A stretch of 64,000 bases of DNA from Acinetobacter guerrae (GTDB taxonomy: Bacteria > Pseudomonadota > Gammaproteobacteria > Pseudomonadales > Moraxellaceae), in assembly GCF_009372255.1 (NCBI RefSeq), contig NZ_LXGN01000045.1:202912-266911 (forward strand). Direction: 5' to 3'. Under the pieces are notes generated by a model, which had not been told where the DNA came from, ran no database searches, and was given only the letters and a program-made list of their open reading frames with translations. A program made the translations under genes and the position numbers. Of the stretch, positions 1 to 9,161 are shown piece by piece (position 1 is the stretch's first letter; each line of letters begins with the position of its first letter).

Positions 1-207
1 CTCATTGTACAACCGTTGATTGATCGGGCGATAAACAAGGAAATTTGCCGTCCTGATTTTAATTTTGAAGATTATCGCAGTATTGTTTCGATGCTTTCTT
101 CATCTTTTCGCGGACATGATGAAACCGAAAGAGTTAGATTTGCCAATCGTGCAGTCGACTTATTGCTCAATGGAATTTGCTTAAATAACGAGGTGTATCA
201 TGGCTGA
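1..207 (+). CDS. C-terminal end of a TetR-type regulator (5' end outside window)
   Basis: The frame is open from the first base, so this is the tail of a gene that begins upstream of the window. The visible 68 residues are helical with no membrane segment, and end in a pattern (…RFANRAVDLLLNGIC…) typical of the C-terminal ligand domain of TetR-type repressors. No DNA-binding domain is visible because it would lie outside. Its stop codon overlaps the start of the efflux gene by 8 bases, so the two are probably cotranscribed, which fits a local repressor of the pump. The family assignment is an inference from a short fragment plus context. Confidence 0.55.
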   Translation, partial: LIVQPLIDRAINKEICRPDFNFEDYRSIVSMLSSSFRGHDETERVRFANRAVDLLLNGICLNNEVYHG

Positions 208-1858
208 GAGTCCTCGTTATCTGGAAACACCACCAGACTGGACAGATGATGAACGTCCTGTATTACCCGGCTCTCCACCTTCAATTGAGCACCCATCCCA
301 TAAAAGATATTTGTATTTTATTATTGGAACTTTTATTGCTCTCACCGCTGGACTCAGTAATGGCTTTATCACGGCTAATTTACCGCAATTACAAGGTGAA
401 TATGGTTTAACCCCAATTGAAAGCGCGTGGCTTCCTGCCGCCTATGTGATGGCCAATGTCAGTTCCAACCTGATCCTATTTAAAGCCAGACAACAATACG
501 GTTTACGTCTCTTTACCGAAATAGGTCTACTTGCTTTTATTGGCGTGATGATTCTGCATATTTTTGTGCAGAATTATCATATGGCTATTTTTGTGCGTTT
601 TATTAGTGGCATGGTCGCAGCTCCTCTTAGCTCACTTGGCATGTATTACATCATGCAAGGTTTTACCAAAGAACATCGTTTAAGAGGTCTTTACATTGGT
701 TTTGGATTTGGGCAATTGGGCGTACCCTTAGCATGGATCATTTCCCCTGCTCTGGTTACTGTCAACGACTGGACGGTTTTATACACCTTTGAATTAGGAA
801 TGGCGATTTGTTGCTATGCCATGGTGGTTTCACTCAAGTTACCGCGCAGTTTACGAATTGCCGTTTTTGAACGAGAAGATATTTTCACTTTTTTATTACT
901 TGCACCAGGTTTCGCTTGTATCTGTGCTGTTTTGACACAAGGCCCTTTGCTGTGGTGGTTTGATTCACCGTGGTTAGCTTATGTACTCATGACAGGCTTT
1001 GTTTTATTAATATTAGGCTTCTTTTACGAGCATCATCGTAGTAACCCTTTAATTATGACGCGTTGGCTTGGCACTTTTGCTGTTCTGCGTTTTGTATTCG
1101 GGGCTTTGTGTTTACGTTTTTTACTCTCAGAACAAAGTTATGCTGCTGTTAATTTCTTAAAAACTATGGGCATGGGACCTGATCAGTTTGTCGGTCTATA
1201 TAGTGTCATCTTTTTTGGAATGTTAGCAGGAGTATTATTTAGTGCCGCTACTTTTTCCAGAGAAAGAACATTACTCCATTTGGTTTTGGCATCTTTTTTA
1301 ATTTTGGTCGCGAGTAAACTTGATGCACATTTGACCAGTGATATCCGTCCACAAAATTTCTATCACAGTCAATTTCTGATTGCTTTTGCAAATGGGTTGT
1401 TTATTGGCCCCTTGCTTTTGGTCGGATTTGGTCGGGCGCTAAAAGAAAGTCCAGCGCATGTCGTTACCTTTATTGTATTGTTTTCTGCGACACAAAACTT
1501 TGGTGGTTTGATTGGTTCTTCGTTTTATAACACCTATCAAAAACGTCAAACCCAAGTTTATCAAATGGACATCAATAATAACCTTGAACAAACTGACCCA
1601 ACCATAGACCAGCGTTTAAAACAGTATCAAGCTAAGTTTAGTCCGAACATTACAGATCCTGTTCAAGATCAGTTACAAGCCACTAAAACCTTATCACAAA
1701 CGGTGAATCGTGAGGCTCAAGTACGTGCTTATAACGATGTGATTAATTTTAATAGCATCGTGGCAATTGTGTTATTCCTATGGGGATTATGCAATATTAT
1801 CTGGGGCAAGTATCTCACTTATCGAGAAAAGCTTGCAACCACATCAACCTCATCCTGA
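200..1858 (+). CDS. DHA2-type MFS efflux transporter (EmrB-like)
   Basis: A 552-residue inner-membrane protein with many hydrophobic segments, a cytoplasmic N-terminal tail of about 35 residues and an MFS pattern from residue 37 onward. The length and the long hydrophilic stretch between the last two membrane segments (about residues 450-515) fit the 14-helix DHA2 drug:proton antiporters such as EmrB. The next gene encodes an EmrA-like fusion protein, so the pair should form a two-part pump that works with an outer-membrane channel encoded elsewhere. The start is the ATG at 200, behind a GAGG Shine-Dalgarno inside the preceding gene. The substrate cannot be read from sequence. Confidence 0.85.
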   Translation: MAESPRYLETPPDWTDDERPVLPGSPPSIEHPSHKRYLYFIIGTFIALTAGLSNGFITANLPQLQGEYGLTPIESAWLPAAYVMANVSSNLILFKARQQYGLRLFTEIGLLAFIGVMILHIFVQNYHMAIFVRFISGMVAAPLSSLGMYYIMQGFTKEHRLRGLYIGFGFGQLGVPLAWIISPALVTVNDWTVLYTFELGMAICCYAMVVSLKLPRSLRIAVFEREDIFTFLLLAPGFACICAVLTQGPLLWWFDSPWLAYVLMTGFVLLILGFFYEHHRSNPLIMTRWLGTFAVLRFVFGALCLRFLLSEQSYAAVNFLKTMGMGPDQFVGLYSVIFFGMLAGVLFSAATFSRERTLLHLVLASFLILVASKLDAHLTSDIRPQNFYHSQFLIAFANGLFIGPLLLVGFGRALKESPAHVVTFIVLFSATQNFGGLIGSSFYNTYQKRQTQVYQMDINNNLEQTDPTIDQRLKQYQAKFSPNITDPVQDQLQATKTLSQTVNREAQVRAYNDVINFNSIVAIVLFLWGLCNIIWGKYLTYREKLATTSTSS

Positions 1859-1882
1859 TTTTGGAGTGTTTGAGTATAACTT

Positions 1883-3052
1883 ATGAGTGACGAGCAAAAA
1901 CCCGACACCTCGAATGAACAAACTTCGAATGAAACAGCTCAGCCCCAATCTGCTGCTGCTCAAAATGCTACATCTCAACCTGCGCCACTAAAACCTGTAC
2001 AACAGGTCGGAAAACTGATTCCAACCAAAAAGTCGACACTGGCAATCATGCTCATCGTGTTGTTAATTGGTTTAGGATTAATTATGTGGGCATGGCGAAT
2101 CGGGCCTTTTCATACAGTCATCGAACAAACAGACAATAGCTATGTAAAAGGAAAAACCACTGTTCTATCGTCACAAATTAATGGTTATATCAAAGATGTG
2201 CTTGTCAAAGATTTTGACTACGTAAAAAAGGGTCAGCCTTTGATGCATATTGATGCCACGACTTATGACCAAAAAGTGACGCAAGCACAGTCTGCTGTTG
2301 AACAAGCAAAAAATAGTCTGGCCAATCAAACACAGACGATCGCGCAGCGGCAAGCCGATATTGTAGCTGCTCAAGCTAAAGTCGATCAGGCACAGGCGCA
2401 ATACGATTTGTCTGTTACCCAACTCAACCGTTATCAACAACTGGGCGATAGTGGTGCAGCATCCAAATCCGAACGTGATAAAGCGGCGGCTGATGTTAAA
2501 AATAATCTAGCATTACTCAAACAGGCAGAAGCCAATGTTAGTGTTGCAAATGAAGCATTAAAAACAGCACAAGTGGCACAAACTGGGTTAGAGGCTCAAG
2601 TGACCAATGCACAGGCGCAATTGGATCAGGCGACGACAACCAAAGATTACAGCATCATCACTGCACCTATGGACGGACAGCTTGGTGAGGTCAATCCTCG
2701 TATTGGTCAATATGTAGCAGCGGGTTCACAATTGCTATATTTGATCCCAGAACAAACGTGGGTCATTGCCAACTTTAAAGAAACCCAAATTTCAAATATG
2801 AAAATTGGACAAACTGCAACGTTCACAGTAGATGCACTCAATCACAAAAAATTTACAGGTCATATTGAACAAATTTCTCCCGCAGCGGGTTCTGAATTTA
2901 GTGTACTGAAACCTGACAATGCAACAGGAAACTTTACTAAAGTCGTGCAACGAATTTCGGTGCGTATCGCGATTGATCCTCATCAGGATGGTTTAGAACG
3001 TTTGCGTCCAGGAATGTCAGTCATTACATCGGTAGACACGTCCTCAAAATAA
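1883..3052 (+). CDS. HlyD/EmrA-type periplasmic membrane-fusion protein
   Basis: 389 residues. A Q/A/P-rich cytoplasmic tail is followed by one membrane anchor (about residues 51-73), then a lipoyl-like half, a long Ala/Gln-rich coiled-coil hairpin (about 130-250) and the beta-barrel half carrying the family motifs APMDGQLGEV, ANFKETQI and the GNFTKVVQR segment. It links the adjacent MFS pump to an outer-membrane channel. It lies 24 bp downstream of the pump gene in the same direction, so it is one operon with it. A second EmrA-like protein with the same motif set is encoded at about 39.4-40.5 kb. Confidence 0.9.
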   Translation: MSDEQKPDTSNEQTSNETAQPQSAAAQNATSQPAPLKPVQQVGKLIPTKKSTLAIMLIVLLIGLGLIMWAWRIGPFHTVIEQTDNSYVKGKTTVLSSQINGYIKDVLVKDFDYVKKGQPLMHIDATTYDQKVTQAQSAVEQAKNSLANQTQTIAQRQADIVAAQAKVDQAQAQYDLSVTQLNRYQQLGDSGAASKSERDKAAADVKNNLALLKQAEANVSVANEALKTAQVAQTGLEAQVTNAQAQLDQATTTKDYSIITAPMDGQLGEVNPRIGQYVAAGSQLLYLIPEQTWVIANFKETQISNMKIGQTATFTVDALNHKKFTGHIEQISPAAGSEFSVLKPDNATGNFTKVVQRISVRIAIDPHQDGLERLRPGMSVITSVDTSSK

Positions 3053-3059
3053 TTGAATC

Positions 3060-3105
3060 TTTTCGATGGTCAGCGTTTTATACTGATGACCATCGAAAAT
3101 TATAT
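3060..3105 (+). terminator. Rho-independent terminator of the efflux operon
   Basis: TTTCGATGGTCA (3061-3072) pairs perfectly with TGACCATCGAAA (3087-3098), and one further T-A pair extends the stem. A U-rich stretch (TTATATTTTTG) follows. It starts 8 bases after the fusion-protein stop codon. It also covers the first in-frame start codons of the next gene, which argues that that gene starts at 3113. Confidence 0.7.
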
Positions 3106-3112
3106 TTTTGCC

Positions 3113-3982
3113 ATGTTCGACGCACTCGCCCAACCGATCTCTTATCAGAATTTAGTGGATCACACGATTAGACTGGATATTAAACGTCTGGATCTAGTTC
3201 ATCCGCACATTTCAGGCAATAAATTTTATAAACTCAAATACAATCTGCTTGAGGCCCACAAACAAGGATTTGATCAGGTCATCACTTTCGGAGGTGCGTT
3301 TTCAAATCATATTGCAGCCACAGCCTATGCTGCACATTATTTTGGATTTGACAGTATTGGCATTATTCGGGGTGAAGAACTTGCACATCAAGCTTTGAAT
3401 CCAACATTAACTACAGCATCTCATTTTGGTATGCAGCTTGAATTTATCAATCGACAAGATTATCGCAATAAAAACCAACCTGATTTTCTCCGCAAATTAC
3501 AGCAACGCTATCCAAATACGTATTTAATTCCAGAAGGCGGTACAAACGCACTTGCCATTCAGGGTTGTAAAGAAATTTTGAGTGATGCTGATCTACAAAA
3601 TTACGATGTTATTTGCTGTGCAGTCGGTACAGGTGGAACAATTTCAGGATTGATAGAAGCCAGTAGCTCACAGCAAACACTATTGGGTTTTTCTGCGCTT
3701 AAAGGTGATTTCTTAAAACATGAGGTTGCTCATTTCACCCATAAAACCAATTGGAAGATTAAAGATGACTACTGCTTTGGCGGATATGCAAAAACCACAA
3801 ATCAACTGATTGAGTTTATGCGGCGTTTTGAAGAAAAATATCAGATTCCGTTAGAACCAATTTACACTGCAAAAATGATGTTTGGTATTTTTGATCTCAT
3901 CGAAAAAGCATATTTTCCACCTCATACCCGAATTTTAGCGATTCACAGTGGTGGATTACAGGGCAGACAAAATCTTTTATAA
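3113..3982 (+). CDS. 1-aminocyclopropane-1-carboxylate deaminase / D-cysteine desulfhydrase family PLP enzyme
   Basis: About 289 residues of the tryptophan-synthase-beta-like PLP fold. The lysine region SGNKFYKLKYN, the substrate-loop motif GGAFSNHIAA and the phosphate-binding glycine loop AVGTGGTISG are all present in the usual order. Members break down D-cysteine or related amino acids to a keto acid, ammonia and sulfide; the exact substrate is not predictable. Earlier in-frame starts at 3053 and 3086 fall within the preceding terminator hairpin, so I chose the ATG at 3113, although it has only a weak ribosome-binding site. It reads in the same direction as the flavoprotein gene 32 bp downstream. 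Confidence 0.8.
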   Translation: MFDALAQPISYQNLVDHTIRLDIKRLDLVHPHISGNKFYKLKYNLLEAHKQGFDQVITFGGAFSNHIAATAYAAHYFGFDSIGIIRGEELAHQALNPTLTTASHFGMQLEFINRQDYRNKNQPDFLRKLQQRYPNTYLIPEGGTNALAIQGCKEILSDADLQNYDVICCAVGTGGTISGLIEASSSQQTLLGFSALKGDFLKHEVAHFTHKTNWKIKDDYCFGGYAKTTNQLIEFMRRFEEKYQIPLEPIYTAKMMFGIFDLIEKAYFPPHTRILAIHSGGLQGRQNLL

Positions 3983-4014
3983 TGTCGCGCTTTTTATAAC
4001 TTCAGAGTACGTTT

Positions 4015-5211
4015 ATGTCCATGCATTATGATGTCATTGTTCTGGGTGCTGGTGCATCTGGGCTGATGCTAGCAGCACATGCCGCACGACGTGGGCGCAA
4101 TGTCTTGGTTGTTGAAAAGGCCAATAAAATCGGTAAAAAAATCCTGATGTCTGGTGGGGGTAAATGTAATTTCACCAACCTCTATGTCGAGCCTGAGAAC
4201 TTTATTTCACAAAATCCGCATTTTGTTATTTCTGCATTATCACGTTACAACAACTGGGACTTTATCGGTCTAGTTTGCGATTATGGGATTGCTTATGAAG
4301 AACGTAAGCATGGACAACTTTTTACCTTAAATGGTGCAAAAGATATTTTGAACATGCTGCTTGCTGAGTGTGAAAAAACCAAGCAGGTCGATATTAAAAC
4401 AGATTGTGAAGTCAAAGCAGTAAAGCAACTCGATAATAAAATATTTCAGATCACAAGCTCTCAGGGAACTTTCTCCTGCGAATCATTTGTCGTTGCTTCA
4501 GGCGGACTTTCTATTCCCACCCTAGGAGGTTCTGGTATTGGTTATGAACTGGCAAAACAATTTGGTCATCACGTTTTTCCTACTCGCGCTGGACTAGTTC
4601 CGTTTACTTTTTCAGATCAATTTAAAGAGGTAACGACACGCTTAAGTGGAAATGCACTAGAGGTTACACTTTCAAACGATCTAAGTAGTTTTACCGAAGC
4701 TTTACTCTTTACTCATCGTGGGTTAAGTGGCCCAAGCGCTTTGCAACTTTCAAATTATTGGCACGCTGGTCAAAGTTTCCAAATTAACTTTTTCCCAACT
4801 CAAGATTTAGCAACTTATTTTAGGCAAAAGAAACAGCAGCAACCCAAAGTGTTGCTACGCACTTTAGTTACAGAATTCACTGCAAAAAGTATTGTACTTG
4901 AACTACAACAACTGATTTGGCCAGACTATGCAGAAACAACCATTGGTCAACTGAGTGATACAGTCTTAGAGCAAATTGCAGAACAATTACACAGTTTTGT
5001 TGTTAAACCCTCAGGTACTGAAGGCTATCGTACCGCAGAAGTTACTTTAGGGGGTGTTGATACTGCTGAAATTTCATCAAAAACCATGCAAAGCAAACAT
5101 GTAAAAGGGCTTTATTTTATTGGAGAAGTTTTAGATGTGACTGGGCATTTAGGCGGCTACAATTTCCAGTGGGCATGGTCATCAGCCTATGCGGCTGCAC
5201 AATATGTATGA
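4015..5211 (+). CDS. YhiN/HI0933-family FAD-dependent oxidoreductase
   Basis: 398 residues. The N-terminus carries a Rossmann FAD-binding motif (VLGAGASGL, then VVEKANKIGKK) and the family signature SGGGKCNFTN; the C-terminus carries the second FAD contact region ending VTGHLGGYNFQWAWSSAYAA. These are hallmarks of the HI0933/BaiN-like flavoproteins, whose physiological substrate is unknown in most bacteria. The length is normal and no key motif is missing. It ends one base before the stop codon of a convergent small gene. Confidence 0.88.
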   Translation: MSMHYDVIVLGAGASGLMLAAHAARRGRNVLVVEKANKIGKKILMSGGGKCNFTNLYVEPENFISQNPHFVISALSRYNNWDFIGLVCDYGIAYEERKHGQLFTLNGAKDILNMLLAECEKTKQVDIKTDCEVKAVKQLDNKIFQITSSQGTFSCESFVVASGGLSIPTLGGSGIGYELAKQFGHHVFPTRAGLVPFTFSDQFKEVTTRLSGNALEVTLSNDLSSFTEALLFTHRGLSGPSALQLSNYWHAGQSFQINFFPTQDLATYFRQKKQQQPKVLLRTLVTEFTAKSIVLELQQLIWPDYAETTIGQLSDTVLEQIAEQLHSFVVKPSGTEGYRTAEVTLGGVDTAEISSKTMQSKHVKGLYFIGEVLDVTGHLGGYNFQWAWSSAYAAAQYV

Positions 5212-5212
5212 T

Positions 5213-5386
5213 TTATGGCGCAGCATCTATCTGATCTGGAGCAATAACCTGCATGTCTTCACTCTTGTGTTTTGTAGCTTCATCTTTTGGCTTGGCAAAA
5301 ACGAATTTATAAGCGCTGACTAGAAAACCCACAGTGATTCCTGCAATGACAATAGGTGCAATAAAACGATTAGGCTGCTTTTGCAT
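5213..5386 (-). CDS. Small single-pass membrane protein, 57 aa
   Basis: An open frame of 57 codons: start MQKQPNRFIAP, one hydrophobic segment (about residues 9-30), then a charged tail rich in Lys, Glu and Asp. The start codon has a strong AGAGGAG Shine-Dalgarno at ideal spacing. The stop lies one base from the stop of the flavoprotein gene on the other strand. I do not recognise a family. Context gives little: the next gene upstream on this strand is the large CmpX-like membrane protein, 99 bp away. The ribosome-binding site and the membrane-protein layout make it likely to be real. Confidence 0.65.
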   Translation of the reverse strand: MQKQPNRFIAPIVIAGITVGFLVSAYKFVFAKPKDEATKHKSEDMQVIAPDQIDAAP

Positions 5387-5485
5387 ATTTCACTCCTCTG
5401 TTATTTTTATGAGTCATTCATTTTCTTGGTCTAAAAAAACGACCACTCAAGATAGAGTGGCCGATTCTACGGTAAAAATCAAAAC

Positions 5486-7183
5486 TTATTTCGGTTGATC
5501 ATCGGGTTTTATCGTTGGATCATCCCCACCCTCACTTTTAGATCCATAAGGATTATTTAAAGGTTTATGGGCTGGATCAACATCAAAAGTCGTTGGAACA
5601 TTATGATCTGTTGCCGCTTCTGGCGTTGAAACTGGGGCTGATGTCGCAGGAGTTTCAACCACGACTGCTGATTGTGTTTTAGCAATTGGATTGGGTTTAT
5701 TTCCCTCGGCTTTGGCTTTATCAATTAAATCAGTCAAAACACGTTCTGCTGGTTGGCGACCACCTAGACCAAAAGCTAAGGCAAAAGCCACTGCCACTGA
5801 ACCGAGTGTTAAACCAAAAGCAAGGTTGACAATTGAATCGGCAATACCCATTGCGCGCAAACCCATCGCCAAAACCAAGCCCATAATCAAAATACGAACC
5901 AGATTACCTAACCAGCGAGAACTATTATATTCACCACGCTGTACCACATTTGCCACGATATTGGCTAACCAGAAACCAATCACAAGGATGACTGCGCCCA
6001 ACAGAATATTGGCACCAAATGCAATAAAGATCGCAATCAAATGACTAATCTGATCGAAACCAAGACGATTCGCTGCTTCTGCAACCGCAAACAACATCGT
6101 AAAGAACACGATTAAAACGCCAACCACATGCGAAATTTTAGTCGTTCCCAAGAAGCGCTGTAAGTCGAATTTTGCAGGAACTTCATCAACACCTGTGCCA
6201 ACCAAAATATCTTCAACTAGTTTTGCAACAAAACGAGAAACCACATAGGCAATGATCAGAATCAGACCAGCCGCGATAATATTTGGAATCGCAAACATGA
6301 TCTCATTGAGCATCGAGGTCGCAGGCTGAGAAATTGATTCAATTCCGAGTGCTTCAAAAGCGATAATTAATGCCGTAATAAAGATTAAAGCAAAAACCAA
6401 TGAACCTAATACGCTGCTAATATTACTGTTTTTAAACAGACCAATTTTCTCAGCTTGAGTCTGTAGTCCAACGCTGTTAACTAAACCCTCAACAATACCG
6501 CGTACAATTTTCGCTAAAATATAACCGACGAAAATAATCACACCCGCAATAAAGATATTCGGCAGATACCCAACAACATCAGCGACCATCGCTTGTACAG
6601 GCAGCAACAATCCTGAAAGACCTAAGATCGAAAGTACAATGGGTAAAAATAAAAGCAGGATCAGCCAATAAACAATATCTGCGATATTTTCACTCAGTGG
6701 TCGAACACCTACTTCTGTACTTAGCTTTTCATCAAGTTGCGTTTTTGCCAAACCTTTACTAAGTCCAGCCCGCACCAAACGCGCTAATATCCAACCGACA
6801 AAAGCCACCACAGCGGCCGCAATAATATTTGGAACAAAGACCAATACCTGCGTGATCATGGCACTAAATGGTCCACTCACACTGTAAATATTCAAGACAT
6901 TTAAAGCTGCGATAAGTGCAATAATGAGTACAAACCAAAATACAAATCTGGAAATAATTGATTCAAAATCTGGTGTTTTACCTGTTGCCGTAGATAAATG
7001 ACGATTGGTTCCAATTAAATTTAATAATTTTTTGATACCCGCAGCAATAATCAGCGCCAAAATCCAGCCAATAATGAAGACAGCAATTGCTGCAATAATG
7101 GGCTGAAACATGTCCCAATAGTACATAAATCCATAATGGGCTTGTCCAGCCTCATTGCCAAAGTAATCGTTCATATATGTCAC
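5486..7183 (-). CDS. CmpX-like mechanosensitive-channel-family membrane protein (PF05552-type repeats)
   Basis: 565 residues, very hydrophobic. At least five copies of one unit recur: a helix of the type PNIIAA…VGWILA followed by a short charged linker and a segment of the type F…F…ALNVL. These resemble the 'conserved TM helix' repeats of CmpX-like proteins, grouped with MscS channels. The last helix (SVAVAFALAFGLGG) resembles the pore helix TM3 of MscS. The soluble beta/alpha-beta domain that normally follows in MscS is absent; the protein ends with about 80 hydrophilic residues rich in Pro, Thr, Lys and Asp. It is probably an inner-membrane protein involved in envelope stress or osmotic response; channel activity is inferred only. 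Confidence 0.75.
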   Translation of the reverse strand: MTYMNDYFGNEAGQAHYGFMYYWDMFQPIIAAIAVFIIGWILALIIAAGIKKLLNLIGTNRHLSTATGKTPDFESIISRFVFWFVLIIALIAALNVLNIYSVSGPFSAMITQVLVFVPNIIAAAVVAFVGWILARLVRAGLSKGLAKTQLDEKLSTEVGVRPLSENIADIVYWLILLLFLPIVLSILGLSGLLLPVQAMVADVVGYLPNIFIAGVIIFVGYILAKIVRGIVEGLVNSVGLQTQAEKIGLFKNSNISSVLGSLVFALIFITALIIAFEALGIESISQPATSMLNEIMFAIPNIIAAGLILIIAYVVSRFVAKLVEDILVGTGVDEVPAKFDLQRFLGTTKISHVVGVLIVFFTMLFAVAEAANRLGFDQISHLIAIFIAFGANILLGAVILVIGFWLANIVANVVQRGEYNSSRWLGNLVRILIMGLVLAMGLRAMGIADSIVNLAFGLTLGSVAVAFALAFGLGGRQPAERVLTDLIDKAKAEGNKPNPIAKTQSAVVVETPATSAPVSTPEAATDHNVPTTFDVDPAHKPLNNPYGSKSEGGDDPTIKPDDQPK

Positions 7184-7343
7184 GCCCTCTTGTTATATTC
7201 TTACGGCTTAATAAGGTTAAGCAGCAAAATGAAATAGTTTTAAGAATGAATATCAATTGTGATCTTTATCACCTTATTTTGTGCTTATTTTTTATTCAAG
7301 GTGCAATATAAGAACTACTACAAAAATGGTGCACAAAATTGCA

Positions 7344-7376
7344 AAGAAGCCATTCAATGTAATTGAATGGCTTCTT
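7344..7376 (-). terminator. Hairpin terminator downstream of the small membrane protein gene
   Basis: A perfect 12-bp stem GAAGCCATTCAA (7346-7357) / TTGAATGGCTTC (7363-7374) with loop TGTAA and two more A-T pairs outside. On the minus strand the stem is followed by TTTGCAATTTTG, a modest U-rich tail. It lies 29 bp beyond the stop of the 76-residue gene and upstream of the CmpX-like gene. Confidence 0.55.
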
Positions 7377-7404
7377 AATCATTTAAATAGAAAGCAAATT
7401 AAGA

Positions 7405-7635
7405 TTAATGATTATTTGCTGTCGAATTGTTTGGAGTCGCAGGTTCTGCGTTTGGATTTGGATGATCAGGCGGAGCATCACTGGCATCTGGTTTTTGATC
7501 TGCCACCATATATACAATCAGTGCAATCAAAAAAATACCGACAATCGCCAATATATACACAGGTAAACGGCGTTTCTTTTCAGTTTCTTCTGGCGATGAA
7601 GTATGCGGTGATGGTTTATTGAAATCATGAGTCAT
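7405..7635 (-). CDS. Small single-pass membrane protein with Pro/Asn-rich tail, 76 aa
   Basis: 76 residues: a charged N-terminal part (about 1-24), one hydrophobic helix (LPVYILAIVGIFLIALIVYM, about 24-43), then a Pro-, Asn- and Asp-rich tail. The GAGGGGAAG Shine-Dalgarno precedes ATG 7635. Architecture is similar to other short Acinetobacter envelope proteins, but I do not recognise a named family. It is transcribed toward the CmpX-like gene and is separated from it by a hairpin terminator. Confidence 0.65.
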   Translation of the reverse strand: MTHDFNKPSPHTSSPEETEKKRRLPVYILAIVGIFLIALIVYMVADQKPDASDAPPDHPNPNAEPATPNNSTANNH

Positions 7636-7789
7636 GGGCTTCCCCTCTTTTTATATTCCCTTGTTCTTTATCATAACAAGCACTTATGTAGCATTGTGTG
7701 ACAAAGCATAGCGCTATCGTGTTCTTTGTTTCTGCGTTGTATATAAAATTAGGCTATAATAGCCCACCCATTTTTTTACTTAGGTCTTT

Positions 7790-8212
7790 ATGTCGTATCG
7801 TCAGCAAAGCGTCACTCTGGATTTAGACACTGACGTCACACATGAATGCTCTTTACATTACACTCGTGATGAGCATTTGATCGGGATTATTGGTTTTAAT
7901 AAATCAAGCTATCAACTGAAATGGGGTGATTTAGAATATTTTAGACGCCGTACTGAAGAATTTTCAGTGATGCCTTTTCCTGATTGTATCAATGCCATGA
8001 TCATTGACATTCGTAACGTCAACTCATTTTTAGATAATGAAGTTCCAATCCTACCTTGGCGATTACTTGAAGAAGAATGTCCAGTCCGTCTGGTCGTTCC
8101 ACAAGATCGTCTTGAACATTATGCAGGATTTTTTGAACCCACTTGGTTGAGTACAGATCTGGATACAGCTATTCAGGAACTGCGTGAATTTATGGATATG
8201 TTTGTACACTAA
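7790..8212 (+). CDS. Conserved hypothetical protein, 140 aa
   Basis: 140 residues, soluble and acidic, without signal peptide or membrane segment. Alternating short hydrophobic strands and helices (…LIGIIGFNKSS…, …NAMIIDIRNV…, …CPVRLVVP…) give it an alpha/beta look somewhat like STAS-type folds, but I cannot assign a family. A TATAAT-like element (7755-7760) lies about 30 bp upstream, so it probably has its own promoter. It converges on fpr. Confidence 0.6.
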   Translation: MSYRQQSVTLDLDTDVTHECSLHYTRDEHLIGIIGFNKSSYQLKWGDLEYFRRRTEEFSVMPFPDCINAMIIDIRNVNSFLDNEVPILPWRLLEEECPVRLVVPQDRLEHYAGFFEPTWLSTDLDTAIQELREFMDMFVH

Positions 8213-8315
8213 ACCATATGCTCTTATAGATCCGTCCTGAATAAGCTTTCATTATTTTAATTCTCAGTCATCTTATACAGTTTTAAAGCTTTTATATTGC
8301 TTTAATCACCATTCA

Positions 8316-9077
8316 CTACCAATAATTTTCCACTGCAATATTGCCCTCACCACGTCGGTTCATCGTTAGACCTCGGCGTTTTAAAGCCTCTTTGGTATCT
8401 TCAACCATTTGTGGATTACCACAGAGCATGACATGACTGCTTGCAGAATTTAGCGAATATCCTACCACTTTTTCCAGTTCACCATTTTCAATCAGTACTG
8501 GCAATCTTTCATGTAAGGTGGCATTTGGATCACGGGTAATCACGGGAATAAATTTAAATCCATGATGGTCTTCACCAAAAGTAGTTGCAATCTGTTGTAT
8601 ACGATCGACATAAGCCAGTTCAGAAACGGTACGAACACTATAGACTAAATTAATTTTTTGATAATTTTCCCATGTTGCAAAGTCCTGCAACATAGAAATA
8701 AATGGCGCTAAACCTGTTCCTGTTGCTAAAAGCCATAGATCTTGCGGTGCTGGTAATTGGTAACGTGCCAATGTCAAAAATCCATAAGGAATTTTTTCTA
8801 AGTAAAGTTCATCCCCCACTTTTAGATGCTGCAGATTGGACGTAAACGCACCATCAGGCACAACGATAGAAAAAAACTCAAGAGTTTCATCAAATGGAGA
8901 GGATACAATCGAATAAGCACGCACCACCAAATCGTCCCCTAGCTTTAATCCAATTCGGGCAAACTGACCTGCGCTGAATTTAAAATGCGCTGGACGCGTC
9001 ATAGTAAAACTAAATAAATTTGAAGCCCAACGTTGTACAGATAAGACTTTTTCGACGCTAAATTTCTCAATTGACAT
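8316..9077 (-). CDS. fpr: Ferredoxin-NADP(+) reductase
   Basis: 253 residues, the usual size for bacterial FPR. The FAD-binding motif RAYSIVSSP lies near residue 48, the NADP-binding GTGLAPF near 117, and the protein ends in an aromatic residue (VENYW) as expected of subclass I FPRs. It passes electrons between NADPH and ferredoxin or flavodoxin, feeding Fe-S repair, heme metabolism and oxidative-stress defence. It is divergent from the adjacent LysR-type gene with an 84-bp spacer, the same arrangement as fprA/finR in Pseudomonas. Confidence 0.9.
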   Translation of the reverse strand: MSIEKFSVEKVLSVQRWASNLFSFTMTRPAHFKFSAGQFARIGLKLGDDLVVRAYSIVSSPFDETLEFFSIVVPDGAFTSNLQHLKVGDELYLEKIPYGFLTLARYQLPAPQDLWLLATGTGLAPFISMLQDFATWENYQKINLVYSVRTVSELAYVDRIQQIATTFGEDHHGFKFIPVITRDPNATLHERLPVLIENGELEKVVGYSLNSASSHVMLCGNPQMVEDTKEALKRRGLTMNRRGEGNIAVENYW

Positions 9078-9161
9078 AATTTCAACATGGCACGACAGGG
9101 TATGCTCATGTTAGCATGACAGCAGAAATTATGACTACTTTTCAAGGGTAAGGCTTGATTC

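Noticed and set aside
5691..6044. 117-codon plus-strand ORF
   Set aside because: Antisense shadow of the CmpX-like gene; its composition mirrors the repeats and it has no ribosome-binding site.
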